Part shown: piece by piece, positions 22,516 to 35,830 of the stretch
How positions within the stretch are numbered: the first letter of the stretch is position 1
Layout of the letters: each line of letters starts with the position of its first letter
Assembly (NCBI RefSeq): GCF_011075055.1
Contig: NC_058146.1
Location: 10,155,820-10,219,819 of the forward strand
Direction of reading: 5' to 3'
Length of the DNA: 64,000 bases
Source of the DNA: Mangifera indica
Lineage: Eukaryota > Streptophyta > Magnoliopsida > Sapindales > Anacardiaceae
Notes under the pieces: generated by a model
The model's database searches: none
Told to the model about the DNA's origin: nothing
The model's input: only the letters and a program-made list of their open reading frames with translations
Translations under genes and position numbers: made by a program

Positions 22516-25500
22516 ATGCAAAACCATGAGGATTTTGAAACGTCTTGTGAGTTTGAAGATTGGGGAAATTTCGCAGACGAGGATATCATGAACCAGCAAT
22601 CCGAAATTCGGGTCGAAGAAGCCCAGAAGGTTCCTTTCGTTGCCGACAAGGTAGCTAAAACTTACCCTGATTTCTTTTTTCTTTTTTCTTTTTCTTTTTT
22701 TTTCTTTTTGCTTCTTTTTGCATTTTGTAGTTTATTTGTTATTCAGGTCTGTGATTACATGTGTGTTTAGTTCCAAAAGCAGTGTGGTACTGTACCGATA
22801 ACGTTACAGGGGTAATTGCAATAAAGAAAACGGTAGCTTTTATTGATTTTGCTAATTGCAATTACGATGGTTTATGTGTTTTATATTTCTACTTTATTGT
22901 GATTTGGGTCTTATTGCAAATGGGTTTAGTTTCTGAAGCAGTATGGTATTGTCTGGTAACGATACAGGGGTAATTGCAATAAATTGAATAGCCGAACTGA
23001 AGTTATGATTGTTTAAAGTGCTGTCTTCATTATCCAGGAGTAGATTCACAATTTGTCCGATACAAGATGAAAGAGCAGATTAGCCATGCCCCACTGGGTG
23101 TAAGCAAATAACTGCTAAGCAAGAGTATAAAAGTAAAAAAGAAAACCGTGGAATTCATACATATATAATAGTCCAAACCAATAAATCAAACCAAGGTTAT
23201 AGGTATGCCCAATCTGGCATATAGAAAATCAAATAATAACTATGAAGATTTCCAAGGATCAAAAGAGGACAAAGCAAGAAAGCTCAAAGCCCAACTGTCT
23301 CAATGGACTTTTGCGGCCCCAGAATCTTCTCCCTACAAACATAAAGGGAAGAAAAGAAATAGCAGCTGCACTTTCTTACTCATGATCAGCAAGAACAACC
23401 CTCATTGACAAGCTTTCTATGTCTTTTGTTGCTCTTTATTTTTTTGATTTGGGTGTCTGATTATCTATATAGTTTCAGAAGCGATATGTTACTGTCCTGG
23501 TAATGTTACAGGAAAAATTGCCATACGGAAAATGGTAGCATTTAGTGAATTTTCTGCCATGTGTCTTTTTTCTTTTTGTGTTATTAGGATCTCTGATTGC
23601 TTCCGGTTTTAGTTTCAATGTTTCAGTGCTAGTTTGCTGTACACAAAATGGGAGATTAAAGGAATTTGCTTATCATGTGTCACATGTTAGTGAAATTATG
23701 ACTGTTTAAAGTGTTACATGTTGTAACTTATTTTTGACTTAGCTCTCTGATTACATATGGAAAAACTCTCAGAAGCTGTGTGGTAAGGTCCCAGTAACAA
23801 TAGAGGAACAACTGCAAGACTGAAAATGGTAGCATTTATTGAATTTTTCAATCGCACATCATTTTTTTTTTTTGAAATTATGGTTTTTCGAAGTGTTACA
23901 TTTTGTATGTTATTTTTGACATGGGACTCTGGTCCCGTATATTATAGTTTCAGAAGCAGTGCGGTACTGTCCTGGTAACATTACAGGATTATTGATTGCC
24001 ATACAGAAATTAGAAACATTTATTGAACTTTCCAGTCATGTTTTGTATGTTATTGAAATAATGATTGTTGAATTATAGTCTGTTACTCTGTAGGGAATAT
24101 CATTTATATAAAAGAAGTGCATAAAATTAATATCTACATTTTGTACTTCATTTGTGATTTGGGTCTTTGATTACACTGGTTTTTGTTTCAGCAGTGTGGT
24201 ACTATCCCTGTAAAGTTGCAGAATTAATGTGCAATACAGAAAATCGTTGCGTCTATTGAATTTACCAATCACATGTTGTATGTTGTTGGAATTATGATTG
24301 TTGAATTTATATTTCACTACTATTATAGGGAAAGTTATTGATGTGAAACATTCACATAAAGGTAAAGTGTTACCAAAGTGATGTAGATACTGTTATTTAC
24401 ATTGTTTTGTGGCATTTTCATACTTGTTTGATATTAGTCATGCAGAACATTCGATTAATATTGTAAACTTTTATACTAGTAAAGTGAAAACAGTGATTAT
24501 ATTAGTGACATGAAATGTGTAATTTACCAATGTTATTAGATTGTTGACTGATCTGGCATTGTTGTCAGGTCAAACACTATCTCACATTGTTTCTTCGTGT
24601 AGCGATCTGATATTCTTGCTGGTTCAATCCGGCATTGTTTGTTTATTTGTATTGATTGTGATGTCCTATTGTCAATGACTTCATTTCTTATATCCTGATG
24701 TATTCATTACAGGAACCTCTTTCTGCATTAGCATCGGAATATCAATCAGGCAGTCCAATCCTGTTGGAGAAAATAAAGGTTGTTAATTTGTGTATTCTCT
24801 TGTGGTTTATTGGTGGCAGTAATTGTTTGCCTCTAAAAGTAGTCAATGTTTCTTTTTGCAGATTCTTGGTGAGCAGTATGCTGCCATTAGGCGTACACGA
24901 GGAGATGGGAACTGCTTCTTTCGAAGTTTTATGTTCTCCTATCTTGTATGTCTTAATATCTATGTCTCTAGATCATACTGCTATTTCTAATTTTGAGCTT
25001 CCTGTTTGGGGCAAGTTAATACGCCTAGAAATTTAGCTGTTAAACAAATTTTTGTTTGCCGATATAGGAGCACATTTTGGAATCCCAGGATCAAGGAGAA
25101 GTTGATCGGGTAAAAGCCAAAGTTGAAGAATGTAGAAAGACACTTCAGAGCTTAGGCTATGCAGATTTTACCTTTGAGGACTTTTTTGCGGTAAATCTAG
25201 TATTTTGACTCTTTAAATAATAGGGATTTGGTTTTATGTTTTTTGGGATCTAATGCCATTAATAGTGTCATTGTTAGACTGAAATTTGCAATTTACAACA
25301 GAAAATTGTAGTGACTAATATTTTTTTTTTAAATTTGTTATTGATCTTAGTTTAGCTAGTGAATTGGCCTTTCAGGAATGTGTCATCTAGGCTTCATTGT
25401 GTCTATTTGTTAATTGAAGATTTTCTATAATTTCTACAGAAGGAAAAATAATGTTTCATATGATTATTGAATTTTAGGCCATCTTATGACTTGCAAAAGT

Positions 25501-26740
25501 TAAAGGTTATTATTTTTAATATTTTTACTCTTGTTGAGGGTTTCATCATTGTTGCTTCTAATCAATGTTTACTTGACTTAGAAACCAATACTCTGAGTAC
25601 TAATCCCAATGAAAAATTTTTCCAGTTATTCCTTGAGCAGCTGGAAAGCGTTCTTCAAGGAAATGAATCCTCCATTAGGTGTGGACCCTGTATTCTATTT
25701 TTTCTTCATCAATGTTGATAATTTTAAGGGAAAAATGGAGTTCTTTAATTTTATTTTAAGTTTCATATTTATCTTCCTTTTGCTTGTATTTATGTAGTCT
25801 CAAACACCATTGTTTAAGTTGTCTAAAAATTTTTGTTGCCTTCCTAAATCACAAGCAAAATTGTTCAATTAATATAGTTTTTCCGTTTTATTTCTCCTTT
25901 TCCAGTCACGATGAACTTGTAATTAAGAGTAGAGATCAGTCAGTATCTGACTATGGTGAGTGAATTTATAAACTTATAGGCATCATCCTATATTTATATT
26001 TATTCTCCTGACATATTTTGGTGGTCAGTTGTAATGTTTTTCAGATTTGTTACCTCTGGTGAAATACGAAAGCGCTCTGAGTTCTTTGAACCTTTCGTAC
26101 TGGGTTTAACAAATGCAACAGTGGAACAGGTCTGCTTTTTTTTTTTGGGGATTTTGTGTGCTCATGATCATCTGCCACCTTTCCATTCCTTAAAGGAAAC
26201 TTATGCTGCTATAAATTAGAAATTATGCGTCTTTCTTTATGAATTACTTCTTATGTTTGTGCTTATTGCAAAACTGGACAAAAAATATCCTGTTATTCAT
26301 CCATAATTAATAAAACATCTCTGCTTGTTCATAATCTGATCTTTATAGGGAATTTAATGAACTTCAAAAAATTTTGGTTTGAATTTCTATGCTTTTGATA
26401 AAACACCAGTAGCCTTTTGATTCTATAATGTGATTCTTCCTCTCTTTCTCTAATTTTATGATCTTTTCTTATGCAGTTTTGTAAGTCATCAGTGGAACCA
26501 ATGGGAGAAGAGAGTGATCATGTACACATTACTGCCCTTTCAGATGCATTAGGTGTACCCATCCGTGTTGTGTATCTTGACCGCAGCTCATGTGATACAG
26601 GTGGTGTCAGTGTGAATCATCATGATTTTATTCCTTATGGTGCACTTCAAACCGCTGCAAGTGGCAGCACTGAGGCCATCAGCCCTTTCATTACCTTGCT
26701 TTATCGCCCAGGCCATTATGACATTCTCTATCGAAAGTGA
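22516..26740 (+). CDS. OTUB1: Otubain-like deubiquitinase (OTUB1 homolog)
   Basis: Eight exons with matching phases: 22516-22650, 24713-24778, 24862-24945, 25068-25190, 25626-25678, 25906-25955, 26029-26129 and 26477-26740. They sum to 876 nt, 291 aa. This is near the roughly 300-aa size of plant otubains. Residues 1-45 are an acidic leader. The OTU fold follows, with RRTRGDGNCFFRSF (Asp82, Cys85 catalytic) and YRPGHYDILY at the C-terminus (His284). Also conserved are SISHDELVIKSRDQSVSDY, VMFFRFVTSGEIRKRSEFFEPF and DHVHITALSDALGVPIRVVY. Family members cleave ubiquitin chains, human OTUB1 with Lys48 preference, in the cytoplasm and nucleus. All sites are GT-AG, and no lesion is visible. The start is the first ATG after the leader. 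Confidence 0.95.
22651..24712 (+). repeat. Intron 1 of the otubain gene with repeated motif units
   Basis: This 2.06-kb intron holds about six diverged copies of one unit. Each contains text like TTTCAGAAGCAGTGTGGTAC, TGTCCTGGTAACGTTACAGG and GTAATTGCAATA. Copies lie at about 22770-22860, 22925-22985, 23470-23545, 23765-23850, 23945-24030 and 24185-24265. Flanking text (GTGATTTGGGTCTCTGATTACA, a little upstream) repeats with them. A non-matching segment of about 400 bp (23.04-23.44 kb) interrupts the series. Confidence 0.75.
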
Positions 26741-27720
26741 TGCCCCTTCTGCTTCTGGTATGTTGGTTTTGCTTCTTTTCATTCTTGTGAGTTGCTGTTA
26801 AAATGGTGTTTTTACCTTGTGCAATGGGTTTCGCTTGTGAACCTATCCCAACCACGCTTGTTAGGTCCTTTGACTCATGGAAATATTTTTTTAATATTTT
26901 TGTTAAAAAAATTCATATGTGGTAGTTCATCTAATGACCATGGACAGTAGTATTGTTTTGTCTGATTGGCCTTTTATCTGTCTATTGTAAGGACAATATA
27001 TAACGTAAACAAAACAAGTCTATGCTAAAATAGCTTGTGTATTTTTAAAGTGCAAGCAGGCAGTGTGTTGCCATAGCCCATTTTGATTGGTTAGATTGGC
27101 AGTGAAAACATTTCCACATGATATAGATCTTAACTCTTCTTGGAGGGTTAAGGAGGTTTCGTTTAAGTAATGACATTTCTTTTAATTTTCTTTGCTTTAT
27201 ATGCATTGCAGACTGTCAACGGTGGCCTGTGAAAGGTTCTCACAGAGATGCAGTGTTGACTTAACAAGCTAGGGCTTTATCGTTTGTCGTCAAGTGACTT
27301 GAGGTTCTAAACTGTTACATGCTTTGATCAGTTTGTGAGGACATAAACACACATGTAACATTTTATTCAGAATTGCTCCAGATGAGCAAGTCCTCACCTG
27401 TTATTCGTCAGAAATTGAATGATTGAAGAAAGAACTGTCAATCCTGCAATCAGATACAAATGTGCTCTTTCTTTTCGTTCCCTGACTTTGGTGTGTCACT
27501 TTAGTTTTTAGCAATTTCGATTACTTAACCTCTAGCTAGCAATTTCGATAAGCTTTTTTGCCTCTGCATGAATATTTCTTTGAAATGTCTCATCATACCC
27601 CACCTTACATGCATTCTGATTGATGTTTATGTCTGTCATATTTGGAGAGGAAAGATGTTTGTTAGAAAGCATCGTGTGTCCTTTCGGTCAATCATGGTTC
27701 TGAAATAGATTTTCATAGTG
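26741..27720 (+). other. 3' UTR of the otubain gene, with probable intron
   Basis: Shortly after the stop a donor-like CTTCTGGTATGTTGG (about 26758) and an acceptor GCATTGCAG (ending about 27210) suggest an intron within the 3' UTR. The polyadenylation point was not determined. No ORF of interest is present. Confidence 0.35.
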
Positions 27721-28374
27721 AATATTTGAGCAGGAAAAAATTATGGGATTACTTGAGCCTGATTCCATGTCCATGTAATTTTTATTGGTTTAGTTCACCA
27801 TCAAAGCGAGATCAACTTACATCAGCAATAAAATCTGAAACAGATAAACCTAATTGCCCTAATCAATTCTCCAATCAGATCAACTTGATCGAATTAATCA
27901 AACCAACCTGACTTATTGAAATAAACATAAATACAACAGCGTGAGCCACAGACGTACATTCGGTAATATTCAGAAAAAATTAAGGCGAGAAATGCAAGGT
28001 CACATTCAGATGAGAGCCAGCAGATCTAAAAGATGACTGGAACTGAAATCTTCATTTCAAAAATTTCCATAATCACTACCAACATTAATAACATACAGTT
28101 AGAATGAGCCCCGAAATTTTTTAAAAAAAAAAATTAAACAAAAACGAAAATGCCCTAAATGAATTAGCAGAGACGCCTCCTTCAAGCAGTGGTAAAGAAC
28201 TCAACATTTCTGAGCCAAATCTATACATGTATATATTCTCAGCTATTTTTGTCAAAAACTTTCAGGGGCTTCAATTTGTTTTTTCTTTTCAGTCACCACT
28301 CACCCCAACTAGTGTCACCAAGATTTGAGGTAGATGTGATCAGTTATGTAAGGTTAGTCACAACAAAAAGTTGT
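27721..28374. other. Convergent intergenic region and 3' UTR of the MEI2-like gene
   Basis: The otubain (plus) and MEI2-like (minus) genes face each other here. The DNA just below 28375 should be the 3' UTR of the MEI2-like gene. I see no coding sequence, repeat or RNA gene. Confidence 0.45.
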
Positions 28375-31300
28375 TTACTCCGACTCCTTTACAGAGTTGT
28401 CTCCATTAGAAGAACCCTCCCCCTCCCCCTCCACATTCCCAAGATTTGTGCAGGTTCCTTGATAGTTGTCAGCAGGGGTAGCATTGCGTACCTTTCCTGG
28501 TCTAGTTCTATCGTTAACCCCCATTGGGAATGGCACCTACAAGTGAAAAAGGTTGTTTCAGATAGTCCTAATATCAAGTTTCTGCTTACATATCCTTGTG
28601 GGGATCACCTTTTCACATCCATTTATTATAAAATTAACACTGTCTCCCAAATAAATAAATAAATAAAGCATGTTCTAGTCATTTTATACCTGATCTCCCG
28701 CACTGGGACCATCAGTGTTGAAAAGTATAGGCCGGCATCGTTTGTCCTCATTCATCAAGCTGGAATTCTGAAAATGTGCAATGAGAGCAGCTTTTCCTTG
28801 TATGCGAGCATATGCAAGTGATGCCACCTTTTCGCTGTTGAACTTTTCCCACTTCTTTCCATTGAATGACTACAAGAATTTCATTTCTGTTTAGCTTTAA
28901 GTTCTAAGAATATATTCTTTATTCCTACATGAGTTTTATAGAACAAACCTGATAGAATGGAATGATCTGGCTAGGATCTGTCATGTTGATGAACGCATAA
29001 CCAACATTGCATTTGTTCTGCAAACATATATGAAACAAGATGAGTAATTCTGACGTCTACATATGGTATGTTCACTTCTTCCTGTACCCCAATCACCCAC
29101 AGAATTATAAAACATCTTCCAAAAAAAAAAGAAAAAGAAACTTGCCTTAAAATCAATTGGTAGATATATAAAATCATATGTTCCTTTATGGCATTCATCA
29201 ATTGCAGCCAAAAGCATCTTCGATGTATACCTGCATTTGCCAATATCATAATTTATTATGCTAAAAAGAGAAGGCCATATATACATGCTGATCACTTTCA
29301 TTGGCAGCAACAGAAAGAGATAGATATAGGCATTCCTAAGAGTTCCTACAATCTAGAAAAGGAAAGGGTCTAATCAAGAGCACAAAGTTCTCTAAAAATT
29401 AGCTCAAACTTGATCTTATTCTCACATCACAGAAACCTTTTTATTGGGCTTCAGGCCAGCCAAATAAACAATCAACCAATCCAGTTGTTGCCACAACTAG
29501 AGGAATATTAGCACACCCCGCAAAGCAGGAGTACCTTTAGAGTTATGCAAATTCACAAGAAGGAACCAAGGAAATTAGTGCTCTATCCCTAGAAATAATC
29601 CCAATAAATAAACAGATTGAAGTAATTGTGACAATTTAATATATAAATGCTTATGCCACAGATCCAAAACAACAAAGTTAGTGCTAGTGCTAACACTATA
29701 ACAAGTACAAGCTCATGTTTAAGGATGCGCTAGAGCACATTCTTATGCTGATGGAAGTCCATAAGCTAACTTTTTAAGCCCTATTGCTAGCACTAAGTTC
29801 TTCATCCATCAAGTCAGCAAATTCAACAAACTGAACAATAAGCAAAGCTTTAGTGTGCAAAATCATCAAACTCTCTCCTCTTTTGGTTGCAAGCATTCAG
29901 TTATTTACCCATCAACTTGTCTTCAACAGCAGGATAAAAGAGCAACTCTTCAGCATTTTATTTGACTTCCATCGATATCATTTTTTAAAAACTAACATGT
30001 TTTAATGGGCTTGGAGGTTCTCTAAATTATCTGCCAGCTCACTTATGCCAAGGAAATTTCACACAATAATAATGTTAAAACTACTAATCATGAAGACTAA
30101 GGAAATGCTGCTACATAAGTGAAAAGAAAAGCCACATACTTGTTAGGAATATTCTTTATCATGAGCGTCGTTCGGGTGTCTTCCCCTTGCAATATGCGGT
30201 CTATATCAAGTTCATACTGTTTTTTGTCAGTCTGATTCACACTGCCTTCATTTCTACGGCTTCTAACACGTTCATTAGGAATATCAAATGAATTCATCAT
30301 TGGAACCATTTGTCCTCTGCAACCAAAGATCATGGACCTCTGCTGATGGGGTTGGAACCCTATTTTTTTTGAGGGAATAGCCATTTCCATGGAATTCCCA
30401 CCAACATGAGCAAATATGTTATGAGAGGCATATTCCATAGGGTGCAATGAGTTGTTAGAAATCCTCATACTCCCAAGTGAACCCAGATGGAAACCAGAAA
30501 CCTCATGAGATTTTGCCGCATATGCATGCCGCCTGTCCCATAGAGAAGGATCAACAGCTGGTGCTGAACCCACATGATGGATACCAATCGGTAAGCCTGT
30601 ATTCACCATATGTGATGGTGATCTTGGAAGTCCATGCAGTCCTGGAAAATAAGCATTACAAATTCCATTGACCATTGATGGTGAATTTGGCCATATAATG
30701 CCTGGAGGCTGGGGATGATAGGAGTTACTCCAAGTAGAATTATGTGTAGGAAGAGAACTGCTCCCACTACCGGCAGACCCAAAAACTGAGTAAAGGAGAA
30801 AAAATGAAAAACAATAATATAAAAAACAGTTATTTGATACATGCAGTTCCAAAATGAGAAATATCACAATGGTTCAGTTCAATATAGAGCTAGTAAAACA
30901 AAAGAACATTAGATGACTACTTAATTTCAGATACCAATACATCAAATATTACTCAATTTGTTCAGCAACAAAATAGGTTAACACATGCAACACCAAATCA
31001 GAAATACCACTTGGCCCACAGGTAAGACATGTAGGCCAAAAAAGTTCCAAAAGAAAATACTTACAATAAAGCATCTAAAGCTACTTTCAGCCGTCAGATA
31101 TCTTTCCACACTTTTGAATCAATAATGCTAAGGCATTTCAGCAGTCACAATTCAGAAGTTAACAACTATAATTGATTGTTTCTACACGATTTTGGGTCTA
31201 AATAGAATGTTGTGTACACCAACAGCTTTATTTGGTGGATTCATAAACCAACCCAAGAAACATAAACATAGATAAATATAGTGCCAAGTGATCCCATGGC

Positions 31301-34300
31301 ACTTACCTTGTTCACCAAACCCAAAGGAGTGTCCATATGAACCAACTCTGCTGAACTGGCAATTGTCGGTTATTTCTGGTGGTTTAAAATTGACATTTGC
31401 AGAAATGGGACCTGGAGAATTGCACTGAGCCCCATTTACTAAAGCAGCATGATACTCCGGAAGTGAATGAGGGTGAAAACTTGATATGGTTTGGACACCA
31501 AATTTTAAAGGACTCAGTGAGTGATCAAACTCAGCAAGGCCAGATTGAGGGACAACTGAATCCACTCTCACCAAGGAGGGCAAAGAGTTAGGAACACTTG
31601 AAGATATCCCTGGTTGAACAGATTCGAGAAAAGGGACTTTTCTAGTAGAGTGTACACCTGAACCAATTCCATTATCTGTGCTTCTAGATGACATTGAACC
31701 ACACAATTTTGACCCTGTTAAAAAATGCTTGTAAGAAACATAAATACATAATTGCTTCTGATTTGAAATTTACAAGGAATGTCCTTTTATTGGCAATGAT
31801 CATACCAGAAAACTTGGTCAAATTATTAGGAGGGCTACTCTGCTGCTGTAAATGGCCAAACCCATCTTGCTCAAGCTCTGTAGCACACTGTTGTGCCAAA
31901 CTAAATCAAAAGGAAACTTAATGACAAATTAAAGAAACAATAACAAATCATACAGCAGTTATTAAACAATTAATGCTAACATACTGAGATAAATAAATGA
32001 CAGCACATATAATTGTATGTATGAATCTATATTGCAGATATACTACTTCAAACTGATTCTCCAAATTTTTTTGTTAAAAGAATTGATACTTTGCCCCAGG
32101 ACACCTCAGTTTGATGGTTATTTTCAGAGACACACTGGGCCCATGTAAAAATGAATATAAAGACAAGTAAATATGCTTAGGTAATACCAATGTTTTGAAG
32201 CCCCTGGATGACTTGGCTCAACCTTAATTTGCTTCCCAGTAACATTACTCCTGTTCAAAGCTTGAAGAGAAGCCTCTGCAGCTCTAATATCATAAAATTC
32301 AACAAATTTTTTATGACCCTTTTCAGTGGTTTCATGGATCTGTAGCACAGGAGCAAGCATGAATTAACCCTGCAGTCTTAGTGATCAGAAGACCAAAAAA
32401 ATGAAGCACAAACTAACCTCCTTGATTTCTCCATATATGCCAAAAATCTGATGAAGTTCTTCACTTGAAACAGATGCATCAAGGTTAAATACCACAAGAG
32501 TGCCCTGGTTTAAATCTTTTCCTAAAGGGATGTCCTGATAACAAATAAACCATTAATTCATGGTGTTATAGATCAGTATTTATACACGTGACATAGAAAT
32601 ATGGGTTACAAGTCAAATATTAGAACATATGCACACATGTAAATGACAATTCAAACAACATGGCTGACATTGTCATAAAAGCTACCAAGAAAGGTACATT
32701 TATACATGAAGCTTACATTTGGACTTGAATAATGAATGCTGAGTTTCTTATGCCTCATCAGTTTATTCTGCAGAGCTTTCATTGCATTTCTAGCAGCTCT
32801 AATATCATAATAGGAAATCATAACAAAACCATGATTCTTGCAAGCCGTATAAAGAGTGTGGATATCTCCATATTGCTGCACGTTCAAATAGATGAAAACA
32901 ACTGGATCGTCACTCAATGTCGAAAACAAGCATGGAGTTCTAATGGTAAAACCCAAAAAGACAAAGAAACACAAACCTCAAAAACGGTCTGTAACTCAGA
33001 ATCTTGAACATCACTATTTATGTTCCTCACAATCAGTGTTCTAGAAGGGTGATCCATGGTTATTGCACCATTACAAACCCCAAGCTCACCAGCAGAAATT
33101 TCAGAATTTTCTTCTACTGCAGGAGAACCATCATCCCCCAAATCCATCCCCCCAACACTGTTAAAAAAGTCCAACTCATCCATATCGTCACCACTACCGG
33201 GTTGGATAATGTGGTCAAGCCCATCAGTCACTCCCGAAAACAAGTCATCATCATTGGGAAGAAGATTTCCAATAGTTTGGGCCTCAACTTCTTCAAGAGA
33301 TTCAAAAGGTCCCTCTTCCTCATAATGTGAGGCTACAGTCTCAACTGAATAACCATGTGGTGCAATGTTTGAAGACAATCTCACTGCAACAAGAAAATTC
33401 ACATGAAACAGGTTATCTACACTAGAATAACATGTGATTTCTTGAAAAAATCACCCATCAACTGTATGTAGATAATACAGGCTATTGCTAAAAAAAGCAC
33501 ATGATATAGCAGCAATAAGTAAAATCTCCATATCAAGAAGCATAAAAGGGGGAAAAGACTTACTTTTCCTACTAAATAACTCCGATAATGAGCTCGAGAA
33601 GAGACTGCTCTCATATTGCACAGCCATTTTATTAACTTTGTCACCCTCTCCAAAAGAGGATGCCTGCTGTACATTCAAACAAGATCTGGTCCCTATCTCA
33701 TGGTCTACAGGTCTCAATAAAGTCATGGACTGCTTGGCAGCTCTCTCTGCTCCCACTGCATACTGGTCTAAATGAAGATTCACTTTTGGGTCTCGCATTA
33801 GGAAAAACTTGGGATGTTCCAGAGACTTCACAGTTTGAAATTCCACAGCAATATGTTTCTCTGGAGGAGATGAAGCAATTGACTTCCTGCTGGCTGTTGG
33901 TCACACTATTTCAGATCTCACTCTTCAATAGAAGCACAGCTCTTTATAATGAAAAGGCTACATTCTGTAACTATGATATCAATTTATAATTAGTTATAAT
34001 CATCTATTATTTGAATATCTAAAGCTTGACATTTTGAAGCACTTTCAATTCATGAACTAAAGGTCTTCTCTAAATTAAAAAATAAAAATAGAAGTCCACA
34101 GGCAACACCTAAAATTTATTCTAGTCAAATGCAAATTACCAAGCAATTTCATTCTTAACTAGCATTTCTTAAAATGGCAAAGATTATTAATACATACACA
34201 CAGCACAGCATTTTTTCTTCTGAACAAGAAATCCATAACTGAATAACTACCTTAGAGAAAAGAGAAAAAAATTAATCCAATATATCCAAGTAATACCCCA

Positions 34301-35129
34301 AGAGATATTTCTTTCAATATGACAATGATGTGCAAATGATGGGCTAATATGATTAATGATATAGATTAACGTTCACAATGACATATCTTTTGAGATTAAA
34401 AGACTTAGAATGTGTAACTTTAGTCCAAGATTCAAAGGGACTATCAATCATTCTCTCTTTTTTTTTTTTTTTAAAATGACATAGAAATACATTCATTCAC
34501 CAAATACTACCTTCCCTAACTCCAAACACCACATATCAAATTATACTCACAAAATTCAATGCACAATGTTCAGTCCAGCTACAACAAACATAAGACTGTG
34601 CACATAAATTTAGTGTTACGAAATTTTCAACTGCACTTAATCGTAATTGGCTGGCTTCCAAATCTTCAACAGAAATTCTAACAGAACCAGAAAATAGGTC
34701 CCATTTTCTCTTTAACCGTGTAACTCACGACAATAACAACACAACAAAAATCCCACAAAAGCCGTAATCAGGGAATTCCAAATGGCAAACTAACCATCAC
34801 TTTTTGTAATCAAGTAAAATCCAGCCCTTATTTAAATTCTACATATATAAAAAATGTATGTTGTGACTAAGAGGACGAATTTAAATCCATGCTGCCTGCA
34901 AAGGGTACCGGAATTTCCATAATTTTAAATTTAAAAGATTAACATTTTAAAATTACTAACCATGATGTCCAGGCAACGTGTTTGACTTCCAAAAACTGAC
35001 CTGCCTCCGTCGAAACAAAACAAACAAAATTTTAAAACACAATTAAAATTAAAAATAAAGTAATAAAAATTAAAATTAAAAACAACAACTCACATCTTCA
35101 GCTAAACCCTGCAGCTCTTCAGAAGGCAT
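28375..35129 (-). CDS. MEI2-like RNA-binding protein (AML/MEI2 family)
   Basis: Fourteen minus-strand exons with consistent phases: 35094-35129, 34961-35000, 33564-33893, 32977-33383, 32717-32875, 32418-32534, 32188-32339, 31806-31900, 31307-31714, 30140-30785, 29146-29230, 28949-29017, 28690-28869 and 28375-28536. The total is 2886 nt, 961 aa, normal for the family. It starts MPSEELQGLAED. RRM1 is about 249-322 (SRTLIVRNINSDV). RRM2 is about 336-407 (QGTLVVFNLDASVSSEEL). The divergent, family-defining RRM3 is about 786-880 ([57 protein letters not shown]). The C-terminus is glycine/serine-rich. Plant AML proteins bind RNA and act in meiosis and growth. The exon ending at 29146 has a GC donor (AAG-GCAAGT); the others are GT-AG. 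No frame lesion is visible. Confidence 0.95.
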
Positions 35130-35830
35130 GATCAAATTCGCAAAATGGCACAAGAGCGCACCGTATTGATCCAAGTTAATAATTACAAATGCTTTTGAAT
35201 TTGCTGAATTAATCTACGATCTCATTTTTAATAATAACAAATTTAAAAAATCAAAATTAAAAAATTAAAAATTAGAGGTGGAACTTCGCATTGAACGGCA
35301 AACAAAGTGAAGGAGAGAAATGATGAGGAATTTAAACAAGGAGGTGGGAGGGACATATTTAAATTAAAAATTAAATTAAATTTAAAAAATAGAATGAATT
35401 ACGGCTTAAGGCAAGGAAATTTAATTGAAGAAACAAGGCATCATATGTCTGTGCCTTGTACGCACCGTTTTGAATTTGATTAGATTCTTTCCTACATTTC
35501 ACGTCAACCAAAACAAAACAAATAATTCTCCGGCGAGAGTTTCAGTTCTCGCCGGAGGAGAGAAACTGAAAGCAACGGCCGAATAGGAGGAGGAGGAGGA
35601 GAACGGTTGGGTGCCGCCGATAAAGAGAATTTAACGGCGTGAGGTGGTGGTGGTGATTGATTATTGATTGATCTGTGGTCTGGGGGAAGTCTCAGTGTTT
35701 TCCCTGTTATTTTATTTGATTTTCCTTTCTTAGTTGCGGTGATATGTCTCCAAGAGCCACGCTAGCGGGTCTGAAGATCAAGAAATTACAGGATTAACCT
35801 TGCAAGAAAACGACGTTCTTGCTAATTTTA
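35130..35830 (-). promoter_or_regulatory. Probable 5' UTR and promoter of the MEI2-like gene
   Basis: Upstream of the ATG at 35129 the minus strand at about 35500-35720 is rich in CCACCACCAC, CTCCTCCTCCTCC and TCTCTCC, as plant 5' leaders are, and has no long ORF. The AT-rich part between 35130 and 35500 may be a leader intron, but I could not fix its splice sites. A strong hairpin lies at 35528-35557. Confidence 0.4.
35528..35557. repeat. Perfect 11-bp inverted repeat (hairpin)
   Basis: CTCCGGCGAGA, an 8-base spacer, then TCTCGCCGGAG. It is GC-rich in an AT-rich neighbourhood and lies within the presumed leader/promoter of the MEI2-like gene. It could fold in RNA or be a paired binding site. 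Confidence 0.8.

Noticed and set aside
22516..22770. Single 84-aa gene starting at the otubain ATG
   Set aside because: The frame reads through the GT donor at 22650 into intron; the conserved protein continues at 24713.
32732..33989. Plus-strand open frames opposite the MEI2-like gene
   Set aside because: They overlap well-supported exons on the other strand and have no family similarity; they are shadows of the coding frame.
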